Shown here: positions 49,728 through 58,390 of the stretch, piece after piece
Numbering within the stretch: position 1 is the first letter of the stretch
Layout: the number at the start of each line of letters is the position of its first letter
Origin: Bradyrhizobium sp. CCGUVB1N3
GTDB taxonomy: Bacteria > Pseudomonadota > Alphaproteobacteria > Rhizobiales > Xanthobacteraceae
Assembly: GCF_024199925.1 (NCBI RefSeq)
Contig: NZ_JANADR010000001.1
Location: 1,054,001 to 1,118,000 of the forward strand
DNA: 64,000 bases
Direction: 5' to 3'
The notes under the pieces: model-generated
The model's database searches: none
What the model saw: the letters and a program-made list of their open reading frames with translations, nothing else
What the model was told of the DNA's origin: nothing
Made by a program: the position numbers and the translations under genes

Positions 49728-50318
49728 ATGAGCGCCGAACAGTCGCCTAAAATTGTGATTGTCGACGAAAGCCCGATCCGGGCCGCGATCCTCGAGGAGG
49801 GGTTGCGGGAGGCGGGCTTCACCCAGGTCGTGCATATCAGCGAAATGCAGAGCCTCTTGGCGCGCATCTATGCTGTCGACCCCGATATCATCCTGATCGA
49901 TCTGGAAAACCCCAGCCGCGACGTCCTGGAACAGATGTTCCAGGTCAGCCGCGCCGTACGCCGGCCGATCGCGATGTTCGTCGACCAGAGCGATTCGGCC
50001 TCGATCCAGGCCTCCGTGGAGGCGGGGGTATCCGCTTACATCGTCGGCGGACTGAAGAAAGAGCGCATCAAGCCGATCCTCGACCTCTGCGTGTCCCGCT
50101 TCAACGCCTTCGCGAAACTCCAGGAGGAGCTGGAGCGCACCAAATCGCAGCTCGAGGACCGAAAGATCATCGAGCGTGCCAAGGGCATATTGATGCGGGT
50201 AAAGGGCCTGACCGAAGACGAGGCCTATGTGCTGATGCGCTCCACCGCGATGCGCGAGAAGAAGAAGATCGGCGAGATCGCCCAGTCGATCATCACCGCG
50301 TCGGAGATGCTGAAATGA
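49728..50318 (+). CDS. nasT: ANTAR-domain nitrate/nitrite response regulator NasT
   Basis: 196 residues. Receiver-like domain (about 8-120) with the acidic pair D13-E14, D58 in the phospho-acceptor position (IILIDLENPSRD) and a K at about 105. The C-terminal ANTAR RNA-binding domain (about 135-195) has ERAKGILMRVKGLTEDEAYV followed by LMRSTAMREKKKIGEIAQS. NasT binds leader RNA and prevents termination of nas mRNA when freed from NasS. The gene overlaps nasS by 4 bp (ATGA), as expected for proteins that act as a stoichiometric complex. Confidence 0.93.
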   Translation: MSAEQSPKIVIVDESPIRAAILEEGLREAGFTQVVHISEMQSLLARIYAVDPDIILIDLENPSRDVLEQMFQVSRAVRRPIAMFVDQSDSASIQASVEAGVSAYIVGGLKKERIKPILDLCVSRFNAFAKLQEELERTKSQLEDRKIIERAKGILMRVKGLTEDEAYVLMRSTAMREKKKIGEIAQSIITASEMLK

Positions 50319-51484
50319 CCGGACCGCTCCGCATAGGGTTCATCCCGCTGGTCGATGCCGCCGCGCTGATCGTTGCCGTCGACAAGGGGTTTACCGCGGC
50401 CGAAGGGCTCGAGGTCGAGCTGGTGCGCGAGGTCTCCTGGTCCAACGTCCGCGACAAGCTCAATATCGGCCTGTTCGATGCTGCGCATCTGCTCGCGCCC
50501 GTCGCGATCGCGTCTTCGCTCGGGCTCGGCCACGTCAAGGTGCCGATCGCAGCCCCCTTCAACCTCGGCATCAACGGCAACGCCATCACTGTCTCGCCGC
50601 CGCTTCACGCCGCGCTGATGGAGGAGATCGACGGCGACCGCTTCGATCCGATGGCGACCGCCAAAGCGCTCTCGCGCGTCGTGGCGAAACGGCGCAAGGC
50701 GGGGGCTGAGCCGCTGACCTTCGGCATGACCTTTCCGTTCTCGACCCACAACTACCAGCTCCGGTTCTGGATGGCGGCGGCCGGCGTCGATCCCGACGAG
50801 GACGTGCGCCTCGTTGTGCTGCCGCCCCCCTACATGGTCGACAGCCTCGCCAACGGCCATGTCGATGCGTTCTGCGTCGGCGCGCCCTGGAATTCGGTCG
50901 CGGTCGATCTCGGCATCGGCCACATCCTGCATTTCGTCTCCGACATCCTGGTCCGGGCGGCGGAGAAGGTTTTGGCCGTGCGCCAGACCTGGGCCGAGAA
51001 GAACACGGACGTAGTGGCCGCGCTGGTGCGTGCAGCAGAGAAGGCTGCGGAGTTCGTCGAGCATCCGGACAACCGCGACGAGACCGCGCGCATCCTGGCG
51101 CAGCCGGACCGGATCGGCGTCGATCCCGAAGTGATTCAGCGCACCTTGGGTGGTCGCCTGAAGATCTCGCCCGACGGCACGCTGCGCGAGAGCGGCCGCT
51201 ATCTTCTGGTCGGGCGCGAAGGGGCAGGGCGGCCGGAACCTGTCCAGGCCGCCTGGCTCTATGCGCAAATGGTGCGCTGGGGGCAGACGGCGCTCAGCGA
51301 GGCTGCGCTGAGGACCGCCATGGGCGTGTTCCGGCCCGATCTCTATGACGCCGCGGTGGGGCAAAGCGGGAGCGCCACGGACTCCGGCGGCGGCTCGTTC
51401 GGGGCCTTCGCCGGACCGGCTTTTGACCCCGAGGATCTGGCCGGCTATCTCGCCGCCTTCGAGGTCGCCCGCCGCGTCCGTTAG
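50315..51484 (+). CDS. nasS: Cytosolic nitrate/nitrite sensor NasS
   Basis: 389 residues, similar to the NrtA/CmpA substrate-binding family: LRIGFIPLVDAAALIVAVDK, LFDAAHLLAPVAIASSLGLG, and HNYQLRFWMAAAGVDPDEDV. There is no signal peptide, which marks the sensor NasS rather than a transporter component. In nitrate-free cells NasS holds NasT; nitrate or nitrite binding releases it. The pair is known in Bradyrhizobium to control nitrate assimilation and N2O reduction genes. Coupled to nasT. Confidence 0.92.
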   Translation: MTGPLRIGFIPLVDAAALIVAVDKGFTAAEGLEVELVREVSWSNVRDKLNIGLFDAAHLLAPVAIASSLGLGHVKVPIAAPFNLGINGNAITVSPPLHAALMEEIDGDRFDPMATAKALSRVVAKRRKAGAEPLTFGMTFPFSTHNYQLRFWMAAAGVDPDEDVRLVVLPPPYMVDSLANGHVDAFCVGAPWNSVAVDLGIGHILHFVSDILVRAAEKVLAVRQTWAEKNTDVVAALVRAAEKAAEFVEHPDNRDETARILAQPDRIGVDPEVIQRTLGGRLKISPDGTLRESGRYLLVGREGAGRPEPVQAAWLYAQMVRWGQTALSEAALRTAMGVFRPDLYDAAVGQSGSATDSGGGSFGAFAGPAFDPEDLAGYLAAFEVARRVR

Positions 51485-51831
51485 ACTCTGCTCAAATACT
51501 AGCCATCGCGATTCGAAGCTTAAACTTTGGGCCATTGCTGCCCCAAGCGGCATGAATGCTGATCCATTTCATGCAGTGCACACAGTTATAACCAACTGAT
51601 TTTACACGAATTCCAGATTTATGCTGCGTTGGCACACTCCTTGAATAGGAGAGAAACAAGCCGACCGGCGTGGAAGCTGGCGGCCCCAAGTCCATGATGG
51701 ATTTCCGCAGCAACGAGGCTGATCGGATCGCCCCGGGTTCCGGCCAGGCCGCGTGCGCCTGTAATCGTGCCCCAGCGATCAACGTCGTTTCAACCCGTTG
51801 TGGCCGCCCCGCGCGGCGCTGGAGCTTCGAT
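51485..51831 (+). promoter_or_regulatory. Promoter and structured leader of the nitrite-assimilation operon
   Basis: A 347-bp gap. At 51629-51644 the sequence TTGGCACACTCCTTGAAT matches the sigma54 pattern (GG-N10-GA instead of GG-N10-GC), with a start point expected near 51656. That leaves a leader of about 175 nt. A bulged hairpin with stem CCGGC/GCTGG and a 6-nt loop (GTGGAA) lies at 51665-51680, reinforced by outer GCCG/CGGC. A GCCGC/GCGGC hairpin lies just before the start codon. This fits a NasT (ANTAR) target, although the usual A1/G4 loop identity is only half met. Confidence 0.5.
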
Positions 51832-52662
51832 ATGGATTACGCAAAACCCTCTGACGTTGTGGCCTCGATGGTCGATGCCAGCCTGAAGAAGCTGGCGCTC
51901 GGTCCGCGCGACCTCCTGATCCGCGGCGCGATTTCCGGCGCGCTCCTTGGTGCCGCCACCACGCTCGCTTTGACCGGCGCCGTGACGACGGGCCAGCCCC
52001 TCGTCGGCGCGCTGATCTTTCCAGTCAGCCTCGTGATGATCGTTCTGCTCGGGCTCGAGCTCGTCACCGGCAGCTTTGCCATCGTGCCACTCGCCCGTCT
52101 CGAGGGCAAGGCGACCTGGAACGCCGTGATCGCCAACTGGTCCTGGGTCTTCGTCGCCAACCTGCTCGGCAGCCTTGCCTTCGGCGTCTTGATCGCGATC
52201 TCGCTCACCAACATGGGCAAGGTCGAGGTCGCCGGCGTCGCCGCGCGCATCGTCGCGGTGGCCGAGGCCAAGACGATCGGCAATGCCGCGATCGGCACCG
52301 CCGGCATGGTCTCCGTCTTCGTCAAGGCAGTCCTCTGTAACTGGCTGGTGTGCCTCGGCGTCGTCATGGCAATGACCTCGACGTCGACGGTCGGCAAGAT
52401 CACGGCGACCTGGCTGCCCATATTCCTGTTCTTCGCGCTCGGTTTCGAGCACGCGGTCGTCAACATGTTCGTCATCCCGACCGGCATGCTGCTTGGCGCC
52501 AAGGTCAGCCTCTCGGACTGGTGGCTGTGGAATCAGATTCCCGTGACACTCGGCAATCTCGTCGGTGGCTTCGTCTTCACCGGTCTTGCGCTTTACGCAA
52601 CGTACAAGCCCGCGAAGCCGGCGACCGAAGTGGCGCAGGTCGCGGTTCAGCCAGCAGAGTAG
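51832..52662 (+). CDS. Formate/nitrite transporter family protein (nitrite channel)
   Basis: 276 residues from ATG 51832; in-frame upstream starts back to 51670 fall within the leader RNA and are rejected. Six helices in FNT order. LGLELVTGSFAIVPLARLEG carries the conserved slit-loop region; VLCNWLVCLGVVMAMTS and GFEHAVVNMFVIPTGMLLGA contain the Asn and His lining the pore. Neighbours nirA and nasTS make nitrite (NirC-like) the likely substrate rather than formate. The stop is 13 bp from nirA. Confidence 0.88.
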   Translation: MDYAKPSDVVASMVDASLKKLALGPRDLLIRGAISGALLGAATTLALTGAVTTGQPLVGALIFPVSLVMIVLLGLELVTGSFAIVPLARLEGKATWNAVIANWSWVFVANLLGSLAFGVLIAISLTNMGKVEVAGVAARIVAVAEAKTIGNAAIGTAGMVSVFVKAVLCNWLVCLGVVMAMTSTSTVGKITATWLPIFLFFALGFEHAVVNMFVIPTGMLLGAKVSLSDWWLWNQIPVTLGNLVGGFVFTGLALYATYKPAKPATEVAQVAVQPAE

Positions 52663-52675
52663 GTCCGGTTACCCC

Positions 52676-54478
52676 ATGAAACTTGAAACAGCACCCACGG
52701 CCGATTTCTCCGACGAGCAGAAGCGTTATCTCGAAGGCTTCATGTCCGGCCTCCAGGTCGGACGTGTCGGCCGCGCCTTTGTCGCTGGTGGCGCGCCTGC
52801 CGCCGCAGGCAGCGCGCCCTCGGAGCCGACGGGTCCCGATGCCGCCGCCATCAAGGCGCAGGACAAGCTCACTGCGGCGGGCAAGAAGCTCGCCGACCAG
52901 GAGAAGTTCAAGCGCGAGCTGCATCCCTTCGACGGCTATCAGCGACTGAAGGACCAGGCGCGCAACAACGCAAATCCGACGCCGGCGGACAATTTCCGCT
53001 GGCGCTATTACGGCATCTTCTGGGTCGCGCCGGCGCAGACCTCCTACATGGCGCGCCTGCGCATTCCAAACGGCATCCTGAAGCACTGGCAGATGTCGGG
53101 CCTTGCCGATCTGGCTGAAGCTTACGGCGGCGGCTACACCCATGTGACCACGCGCGCCAACTTCCAGATCCGCGAGATCGAGCCGAAGAACGCGGTCGCG
53201 CTGATCGAAGGCATCCAGGACATCGGACTGTGCTCGCGCGGCTCCGGCGCGGACAACATCCGCAACGTTACGGGTACGCCGACCGCCGGCATTGATCCTC
53301 AGGAGCTGCTCGACACGCGCGCTTATGCGCGCGAGTGGCACTACCACATCCTCAACGACCGCTCGCTCTACGGCCTGCCGCGCAAGTTCAACGTCGCCTT
53401 TGACGGTGCGGGCCGCGTCGCGGTGCTGGAAGAGACCAACGACATCGCGTTCTCCGCGGTGGAGGTGAAGGGCGGCTTTGGCGTCGATGCGGGCGTCTGG
53501 TTCCGGCTCGGCATTGGCGGTATCACCGGCCACAGGGATTTCGCAAAATATTCTGACATCGTCGTTCGTCCCGAGGACGCCGCCGCCGTTGCCGACGCCA
53601 TCGTGCGCGTCTTCATCGAGCGTGGCGACCGCACCAACCGCACCAAGGCGCGGCTGAAATACGTGCTCGACAACATGGGACACGATCAGTTTCTCAAGCT
53701 CGTTGAGGAACGTCTCAAGAAGCCCTTCACACGCGTGCCGGCGGATGCGATGGCACCGCGCCCAAGCTTCGATCGCATGGCCCATATCGGCGTGCACAAG
53801 CAGAAGCAGGCCGGACTCAACTGGGTCGGCGTCGCGCTGCCGGTCGGCAAGCTCACCTGCGAGCAGATGCGCGGTATCGCGAAGATCGCGCAGGATCTCG
53901 GTGACGGCGACATCCGCCTGACCGTCTGGCAGAACTTTTTGATCTCGGGTGTCCACGACGAGAACGTCGCGGTGGTGACCGCGGCCGTCGAGAAGCTCGG
54001 CCTCGCCACGCAGGTCTCGCAAGTCCGCGCCGGCCTGATCGCCTGCACCGGCAACGCCGGCTGCAAGTTCGCGGCCTCCGACACCAAGCGCCACGCAACC
54101 GCGATCGGTGACTGGTGCGATGAACGCGTCAACCTCGACACGCCGCTCAACATCCACCTGACCGGCTGCCATCACTCCTGCGCGCAGCACTACATCTCCG
54201 ACATCGGGCTGATCGCGGCCAAGGTGCCGGGCGCGACCGAAGAGGATCAGGTCGAAGGCTATCACGTCTTCACCGGCGGCGGCTTCGGCCCCGATGCCGA
54301 TATCGGGCAGGAGGTCTATCACGACGTGAAGGCCGAGGACGCGCCCAAGCTCGTCGAGGGTCTCTTGAAGGCCTATCTCGCCAACCGCGCCTCGCCGGAA
54401 GAAACGTTCCTCACTTTCTCACGTCGCCATGATGGCGAAGCCCTGCGCAAACTGGCCGGAGCGGAAGCAACAGCATGA
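52676..54478 (+). CDS. nirA: Assimilatory nitrite reductase, siroheme/[4Fe-4S] type
   Basis: 600 residues. The siroheme-iron-sulfur ligands are all present: C457, C463 (CTGNAGC) and C498, C502 (CHHSC). The two ferredoxin-like repeats have RIPNGILKHWQMSGLADLAE and THVTTRANFQIREIEP, the nitrite/sulfite-reductase signatures; FTGGGFGPDADIGQEVY follows. It reduces nitrite to ammonium with six electrons. N-terminal FMSGLQVG matches NGFLVGMF in the next protein, suggesting a shared docking element. Same operon as the FNT gene and the flavoprotein (4-bp overlap). Confidence 0.93.
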   Translation: MKLETAPTADFSDEQKRYLEGFMSGLQVGRVGRAFVAGGAPAAAGSAPSEPTGPDAAAIKAQDKLTAAGKKLADQEKFKRELHPFDGYQRLKDQARNNANPTPADNFRWRYYGIFWVAPAQTSYMARLRIPNGILKHWQMSGLADLAEAYGGGYTHVTTRANFQIREIEPKNAVALIEGIQDIGLCSRGSGADNIRNVTGTPTAGIDPQELLDTRAYAREWHYHILNDRSLYGLPRKFNVAFDGAGRVAVLEETNDIAFSAVEVKGGFGVDAGVWFRLGIGGITGHRDFAKYSDIVVRPEDAAAVADAIVRVFIERGDRTNRTKARLKYVLDNMGHDQFLKLVEERLKKPFTRVPADAMAPRPSFDRMAHIGVHKQKQAGLNWVGVALPVGKLTCEQMRGIAKIAQDLGDGDIRLTVWQNFLISGVHDENVAVVTAAVEKLGLATQVSQVRAGLIACTGNAGCKFAASDTKRHATAIGDWCDERVNLDTPLNIHLTGCHHSCAQHYISDIGLIAAKVPGATEEDQVEGYHVFTGGGFGPDADIGQEVYHDVKAEDAPKLVEGLLKAYLANRASPEETFLTFSRRHDGEALRKLAGAEATA

Positions 54479-56088
54479 CCCAGATGCCTGTCCCACCGAA
54501 ACTCGAGATCATCCCGCCGAACGCGCCCTTCAGCGAGGGGCAGCGGCTATGGCTGAATGGATTTCTCGTGGGCATGTTCGGCCTCGACGGCTCGACGCCG
54601 CTGTCGCCCGCCGAAAACGGTGCGGTGCTCGCGCCGCAGGGCGATGGCGATGATGGCGAGGCGCCCTGGCACGATCCGGCGATGCCGATCGGCGATCGCA
54701 TGAAGCTTGCGGAAGGGCGTCCGCTCCGCCGCCGCATGATGGCGGCGATGGCGCAGCAGGATTGCGGCCAGTGCGGATACAATTGCGCCGATTATTCCGA
54801 CGCCATCGCCAAGAAGAGCGAGGCCCGCCTCAACCTCTGCGCTCCCGGCGGCAAGGACACCGCGCGGATGCTGAAGCAGCTCTATGAGGAGCTGGACAAG
54901 GCACCGGCGGCGAAGCCTGCCGAGGGTGCTGCGGCGTCGGCGGCCGCGCCGTCCGCTCCCGAAGTGAAGGCTGAGCTGGGGCGCGCCCGCGAAAATCCGG
55001 CTGAAGCCGTATTCTCGTCACGGCGCCTCCTCAACAAGCAAGGCTCCGAGAAGGAGACCTATCACATCGAGTTCGATCTCTCCGAGAGCAAGCTCGACTA
55101 TGTCGTCGGCGATTCCTTCGGCGTGTTCGCGCGCAACGATCTCGGTCTCGTCGACCAGATCATCGCGCTGCTCGGCGCCTCCCACACCACGCAGGTCAAC
55201 GGCAAGACGCTGCGCGAGGCGCTGGTCCAGGACGTCTCGCTGTCGCCGGCGCCGGACAAGCTGTTCGAGCTGCTGTCCTTCATCACCGGCGGCGCGCAGC
55301 GCGAGAAGGCGCGGGCGCTAGCGCAGGGCGAGGATCCCGATGGGGATGCTGCAACGCTCGACGTCATGGCGGCGCTGCAAAAATTCTCCGGCTGCCGACC
55401 GCATCCCGAAGCCTTCGTCGAGGCGCTCGAGCCGTTGCAGCCGCGGCTCTACTCGATCTCGTCCTCGCACAATGCGACGCCCGGAAAGCTGTCGCTGACG
55501 GTCGATTCCGTGCGCTACGTCATCGGCAAGCGCAAGCGCCTCGGCGTCGCCTCGACCTTCCTCGGCGAGCGCATCACCGAGGGCGAGAAGCTGAAGGTCT
55601 ATGTGCAGAAGGCGCACGGCTTTGCGCTGCCGCAGGATCCGAAGACGCCGATCATCATGGTCGGTCCCGGCACCGGCGTTGCGCCGTTCCGCGCCTTCCT
55701 GCTCGACCGCAAGGCGACCGGCGCGCCGGGCAAGAACTGGCTGTTCTTCGGCCATCAGCGCAGCGACTGCGACTTCTTCTATCGCGACGAGCTCAACGCG
55801 CTGAAGACCTCGGGCCTTCTGACGCGCCTGTCGCTCGCCTGGTCGCGCGACGGCGAGAAGAAGTTTTACGTGCAGGACCGTATGCGCGAGCTCGGCCGCG
55901 AGGTGTGGACGTGGCTGGCCGAAGGCGCGCATCTCTACATCTGCGGCGATGCCAAGCGCATGGCCAAGGACGTCGAGCGTGCGTTGGTCGACATCGTCGC
56001 CCAGTTCGGCGCGCGATCGACGGACGAGGCCGTGAGCTTCGTGGCTGATCTCAAAAAGAAGGGCAGGTTCCAGGCGGACGTTTATTAG
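54475..56088 (+). CDS. [4Fe-4S]-FAD/NAD(P)H reductase, probable electron donor to NirA
   Basis: 537 residues. N-terminal NirA-like segment (about 20-35), then a 4Fe-4S domain with C97, C100, C104 and C122 (DCGQCGYNCADYS, LNLCAPGG). The C-terminal two thirds are a CysJ-type FNR module: RLYSISSS (FAD), GPGTGVAPFRAFL (NAD(P)H) and LYICGDAKRMAKDVERAL. The flavodoxin (FMN) domain of CysJ is missing and replaced by the Fe-S domain. Overlap with nirA by 4 bp indicates that it passes electrons from NAD(P)H to NirA. Commonly labelled sulfite reductase alpha subunit, but context favours nitrite. Confidence 0.85.
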   Translation: MTQMPVPPKLEIIPPNAPFSEGQRLWLNGFLVGMFGLDGSTPLSPAENGAVLAPQGDGDDGEAPWHDPAMPIGDRMKLAEGRPLRRRMMAAMAQQDCGQCGYNCADYSDAIAKKSEARLNLCAPGGKDTARMLKQLYEELDKAPAAKPAEGAAASAAAPSAPEVKAELGRARENPAEAVFSSRRLLNKQGSEKETYHIEFDLSESKLDYVVGDSFGVFARNDLGLVDQIIALLGASHTTQVNGKTLREALVQDVSLSPAPDKLFELLSFITGGAQREKARALAQGEDPDGDAATLDVMAALQKFSGCRPHPEAFVEALEPLQPRLYSISSSHNATPGKLSLTVDSVRYVIGKRKRLGVASTFLGERITEGEKLKVYVQKAHGFALPQDPKTPIIMVGPGTGVAPFRAFLLDRKATGAPGKNWLFFGHQRSDCDFFYRDELNALKTSGLLTRLSLAWSRDGEKKFYVQDRMRELGREVWTWLAEGAHLYICGDAKRMAKDVERALVDIVAQFGARSTDEAVSFVADLKKKGRFQADVY

Positions 56089-56094
56089 CGCACG

Positions 56095-56197
56095 GGAACC
56101 GGTTCCATTGGCGTAAAGGTTGAACGAATAAGATTCTCGGAACCTGCGGGTTCCGAGAATTTCCCTCTGCAACGGCGGTTCTGAAGAGAACCGCCGT
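56095..56197 (+). terminator. Three consecutive hairpins after the nirA operon
   Basis: The palindrome GGAACCGGTTCC (56095-56106) is followed by a perfect 12-bp stem ATTCTCGGAACC/GGTTCCGAGAAT with loop TGCG (56133-56160) and an 11-bp stem ACGGCGGTTCT/AGAACCGCCGT with loop GAAG (56172-56197). No long T-run follows (TTCCCTC; CGCTATTTC). They may terminate or stabilise the operon mRNA. The shared GGAACC/GGTTCC motif suggests related units. Confidence 0.65.
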
Positions 56198-56275
56198 CGC
56201 TATTTCAGCCACCATCTTGTCCGCCGCCGCAATTGATCCTTCATATCTCCGCAAATGGGGCGTTGGAGATCGACC

Positions 56276-56428
56276 ATGCGCGAACTATCGGCAGAAGCCA
56301 GGCTGCACTTCTACGCGCGCTCGCTCTCCCGGCGGACCGGGGCGAGCGTCCACCATGTTGCGCTCTACAGCGCCTTTGCGGTCATCGCGGCCATCGTCTT
56401 CGGCACGCTGTCGGTGCACCCGTTCTGA
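56276..56428 (+). CDS. Small membrane protein
   Basis: 50 residues, MRELSAEARLHFYARSLSRR at the start, with one C-terminal helix (VALYSAFAVIAAIVFGTLSV, about 28-47). GGAG lies about 8 nt before the ATG. It ends directly against the pxpA stop on the other strand. Small one-helix proteins of this kind recur in Bradyrhizobium; function unknown. Confidence 0.5.
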   Translation: MRELSAEARLHFYARSLSRRTGASVHHVALYSAFAVIAAIVFGTLSVHPF

Positions 56429-57199
56429 TCACGCGGCGCGCTTGAACGGCGCCACTGCAATCCTGGCATCCTTGAGCGCCTGACGCAGATTGCGCGCGAT
56501 GTCGACGGCGCCTTGCGTGTCGCCGTGGATGCACACCGTATCCATCCGCATCTTGATGACCTTGCCGGTGACCGAGACCACGGCGCCGTCCTGCACCATG
56601 CGCACGACGCGATCCGCGATCGCCTTGGCATCGTGCAACACCGCGCCGGGCTTCTTGCGCGAGACCAAATTGCCGTCGTCCTCATAGGCGCGGTCGGCGA
56701 ACACCTCATGCACCATCGGCAGGTTCGCGTCCTCGCCGGCCTTCACCAGCTTGGAGTTGGCGAGCACGACGAAGATCAGCGAGGGGTCGACGGCCTTGAT
56801 GCCGGCGGCGATCGCTTTTGCAGTCGTGTCGTCCTCGCAGGCGACGTTGGAGAGCGCGCCATGCGCCTTCACATGCGTGACCTTGTGGCCGGCCGCGGTC
56901 GCGATCGCCTGGAGCGCGCCGATCTGGTAGGCGACGAGGTTCTCGATCTCGGAGGATTTCAGGCCGACGATCGGATGCCGGCCAAAGCCGTGCAGGTCGC
57001 GATACCCGGGATGCGCGCCGATCGAGACGCCGCGCGCCTTCGCGAGCTCAACCGTCCGCCGCATGATGTCGGGGTCGCCGGCATGGAAGCCGCAGGCGAC
57101 GTTGACCGATGTCGCAAGCTCGAGCATTGCGGCGTCATTGCCCATCTCCCAGGCGCCAAAGCCTTCACCGAGGTCGCAGTTGAGATCGATCGTCGTCAT
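56429..57199 (-). CDS. pxpA: 5-oxoprolinase subunit A (LamB/YcsF family)
   Basis: 256 residues. The N-terminus [20 protein letters not shown] and [20 protein letters not shown] are diagnostic for the LamB/YcsF family, and [15 protein letters not shown] follows. With PxpB and PxpC it hydrolyses 5-oxoproline (pyroglutamate) to glutamate using ATP. All three subunits are present on this strand: pxpB and pxpC overlap, then 153 bp containing a repeat element, then pxpA. Confidence 0.93.
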   Translation of the reverse strand: MTTIDLNCDLGEGFGAWEMGNDAAMLELATSVNVACGFHAGDPDIMRRTVELAKARGVSIGAHPGYRDLHGFGRHPIVGLKSSEIENLVAYQIGALQAIATAAGHKVTHVKAHGALSNVACEDDTTAKAIAAGIKAVDPSLIFVVLANSKLVKAGEDANLPMVHEVFADRAYEDDGNLVSRKKPGAVLHDAKAIADRVVRMVQDGAVVSVTGKVIKMRMDTVCIHGDTQGAVDIARNLRQALKDARIAVAPFKRAA

Positions 57200-57237
57200 G
57201 GATGTTCGCCTCTCGTTGTCACGACTAACCCTGCATG

Positions 57238-57342
57238 ATCCTCATGGTGAGGAGCGCGGAACGCGCGTCTCGGACCATGAGGCCCCATCATGGCCTTCAT
57301 CCTTCGAGACGCCCGCGTCCCGCGGGTTCCTCAGGATGAGGG
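57238..57342. repeat. Two-hairpin dispersed repeat between pxpC and pxpA
   Basis: First unit: CTCATGGT ... ACCATGAG arms (57241-57281) around GAGGAGCGCGGAACGCGCGT. Second unit: TCATCCTTCGAGACGC ... CCTCAGGATGAGG (about 57298-57342). This composition (CATGGTGAGGAGCGCG; CATCCTTCGAGACGC; CTCAGGATGAGG) is a very frequent intergenic repeat in Bradyrhizobium and relatives. It lies inside the pxp transcription unit. Confidence 0.8.
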
Positions 57343-57352
57343 GATAGAGTGT

Positions 57353-58390
57353 CTACGGCTCCGCCGGAGTTTGCCACGTTGCGGCATCGACGGCGTTCAC
57401 CGCATGGCCTGCCACGTTAGCATCGTGCAAGGCCTCGATGTTGAGCTCCACCGTGTCGGCGGCGCGCAAGCGGTCGGGCAGGCCGCGCAGGAGCTGCGCG
57501 AATTTTCTCGCCTCGTCCTGCGCTTCCGCCATGCTGATCGCCGTGAAGCGGAACGCGGTGCCGGCCGACGTCTGGGCGAGGCGGCCGATATCGGCGGAGA
57601 TGACGGTTGCGATCTTCGGATAGCCACCGCTGGTGCCGCGGTCCATCATCAGCACGATCGGCGCGCCGTTGCCGGGCACCTGGATGCTGCCGTTGACCGT
57701 GCCGTCCGAGACGATGTTGTGTCCGTGCAGATGCTTGATCACGGGGCCTTCGAGGCGATAGCCCATGCGGTCCGAGGTTGCCGAGATCTTCCAGTCGCTC
57801 GACAGGAACAGCGCCTTGTTGGCGTCATCGAACTCGTCGTCCTGCGGCCCCAGCACGACGCGGATCGGATCGCTCGGTGGCTTCGGCAAATCGATCCGCT
57901 GCTCAGGCCCGCTGCTGGCGGCCGCGACGCTGAACTCGTCGCCGGCCTGGAGCGGGCGCGGGTAGGGGCTGCCGAGCCCGGCGCGGGCGTTGACCGCGAG
58001 GCTGCCGAACACCGGTTCGCCCCGGATACCCCCTTCGATGGCGAGATAGCTGAACGCGCCGCCGCGGGCGAAGCCGAGCATCAACGTCTCGCCGTCCTTC
58101 AGCGTCACCGAGGTCTCGCTTGCCACCGGCTTGCCGGCGATGTCGGCATTGCGCGGCGCGCCTGCGAGCGCGACGCGCACCGCGCCGTCGCGCGCGGTGA
58201 AGGAAGCGCCGAACGGGCCGATCTCGACAACGGCCGCAAACAGCTCGTTGCCGACCAGGCAGTTGGCGGCAGCCAGCGCCAGCCGGTCCATCGCGCCGCT
58301 CGGTGTCAGGCCATAGCGCTGCGAGCCCGGCCGCCCGCCGTCCTGGACGGAGCTGGCCGGCCCGATGTTGGCGACAATGAGCCGGCTCAT
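57353..58390 (-). CDS. pxpC: 5-oxoprolinase subunit C (carboxyltransferase-like)
   Basis: 345 residues. The biotin-dependent-carboxyltransferase (AHS2) pattern is clear: ASSVQDGGRPGSQRYGLTPS, GAMDRLALAAANCLVGN, SYLAIEGGIRG, and VLMMDRGTSGGYPKIATVIS. Despite the family name it is not a carboxylase; with PxpB it forms the ATP-dependent opening part of 5-oxoprolinase. Its start overlaps the pxpB stop by 4 bp, so the two are co-translated. Confidence 0.93.
   Translation of the reverse strand: MSRLIVANIGPASSVQDGGRPGSQRYGLTPSGAMDRLALAAANCLVGNELFAAVVEIGPFGASFTARDGAVRVALAGAPRNADIAGKPVASETSVTLKDGETLMLGFARGGAFSYLAIEGGIRGEPVFGSLAVNARAGLGSPYPRPLQAGDEFSVAAASSGPEQRIDLPKPPSDPIRVVLGPQDDEFDDANKALFLSSDWKISATSDRMGYRLEGPVIKHLHGHNIVSDGTVNGSIQVPGNGAPIVLMMDRGTSGGYPKIATVISADIGRLAQTSAGTAFRFTAISMAEAQDEARKFAQLLRGLPDRLRAADTVELNIEALHDANVAGHAVNAVDAATWQTPAEP

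Noticed and set aside
51670..51831. Upstream in-frame extension of the FNT transporter (start 51670)
   Set aside because: It would place 54 polar, unconserved residues before the first helix and lies in the predicted leader RNA; the ATG at 51832 gives the normal FNT length.
52577..54322. 581-codon minus-strand frame opposite nirA
   Set aside because: nirA has all cluster ligands; the antisense product has no recognisable feature.
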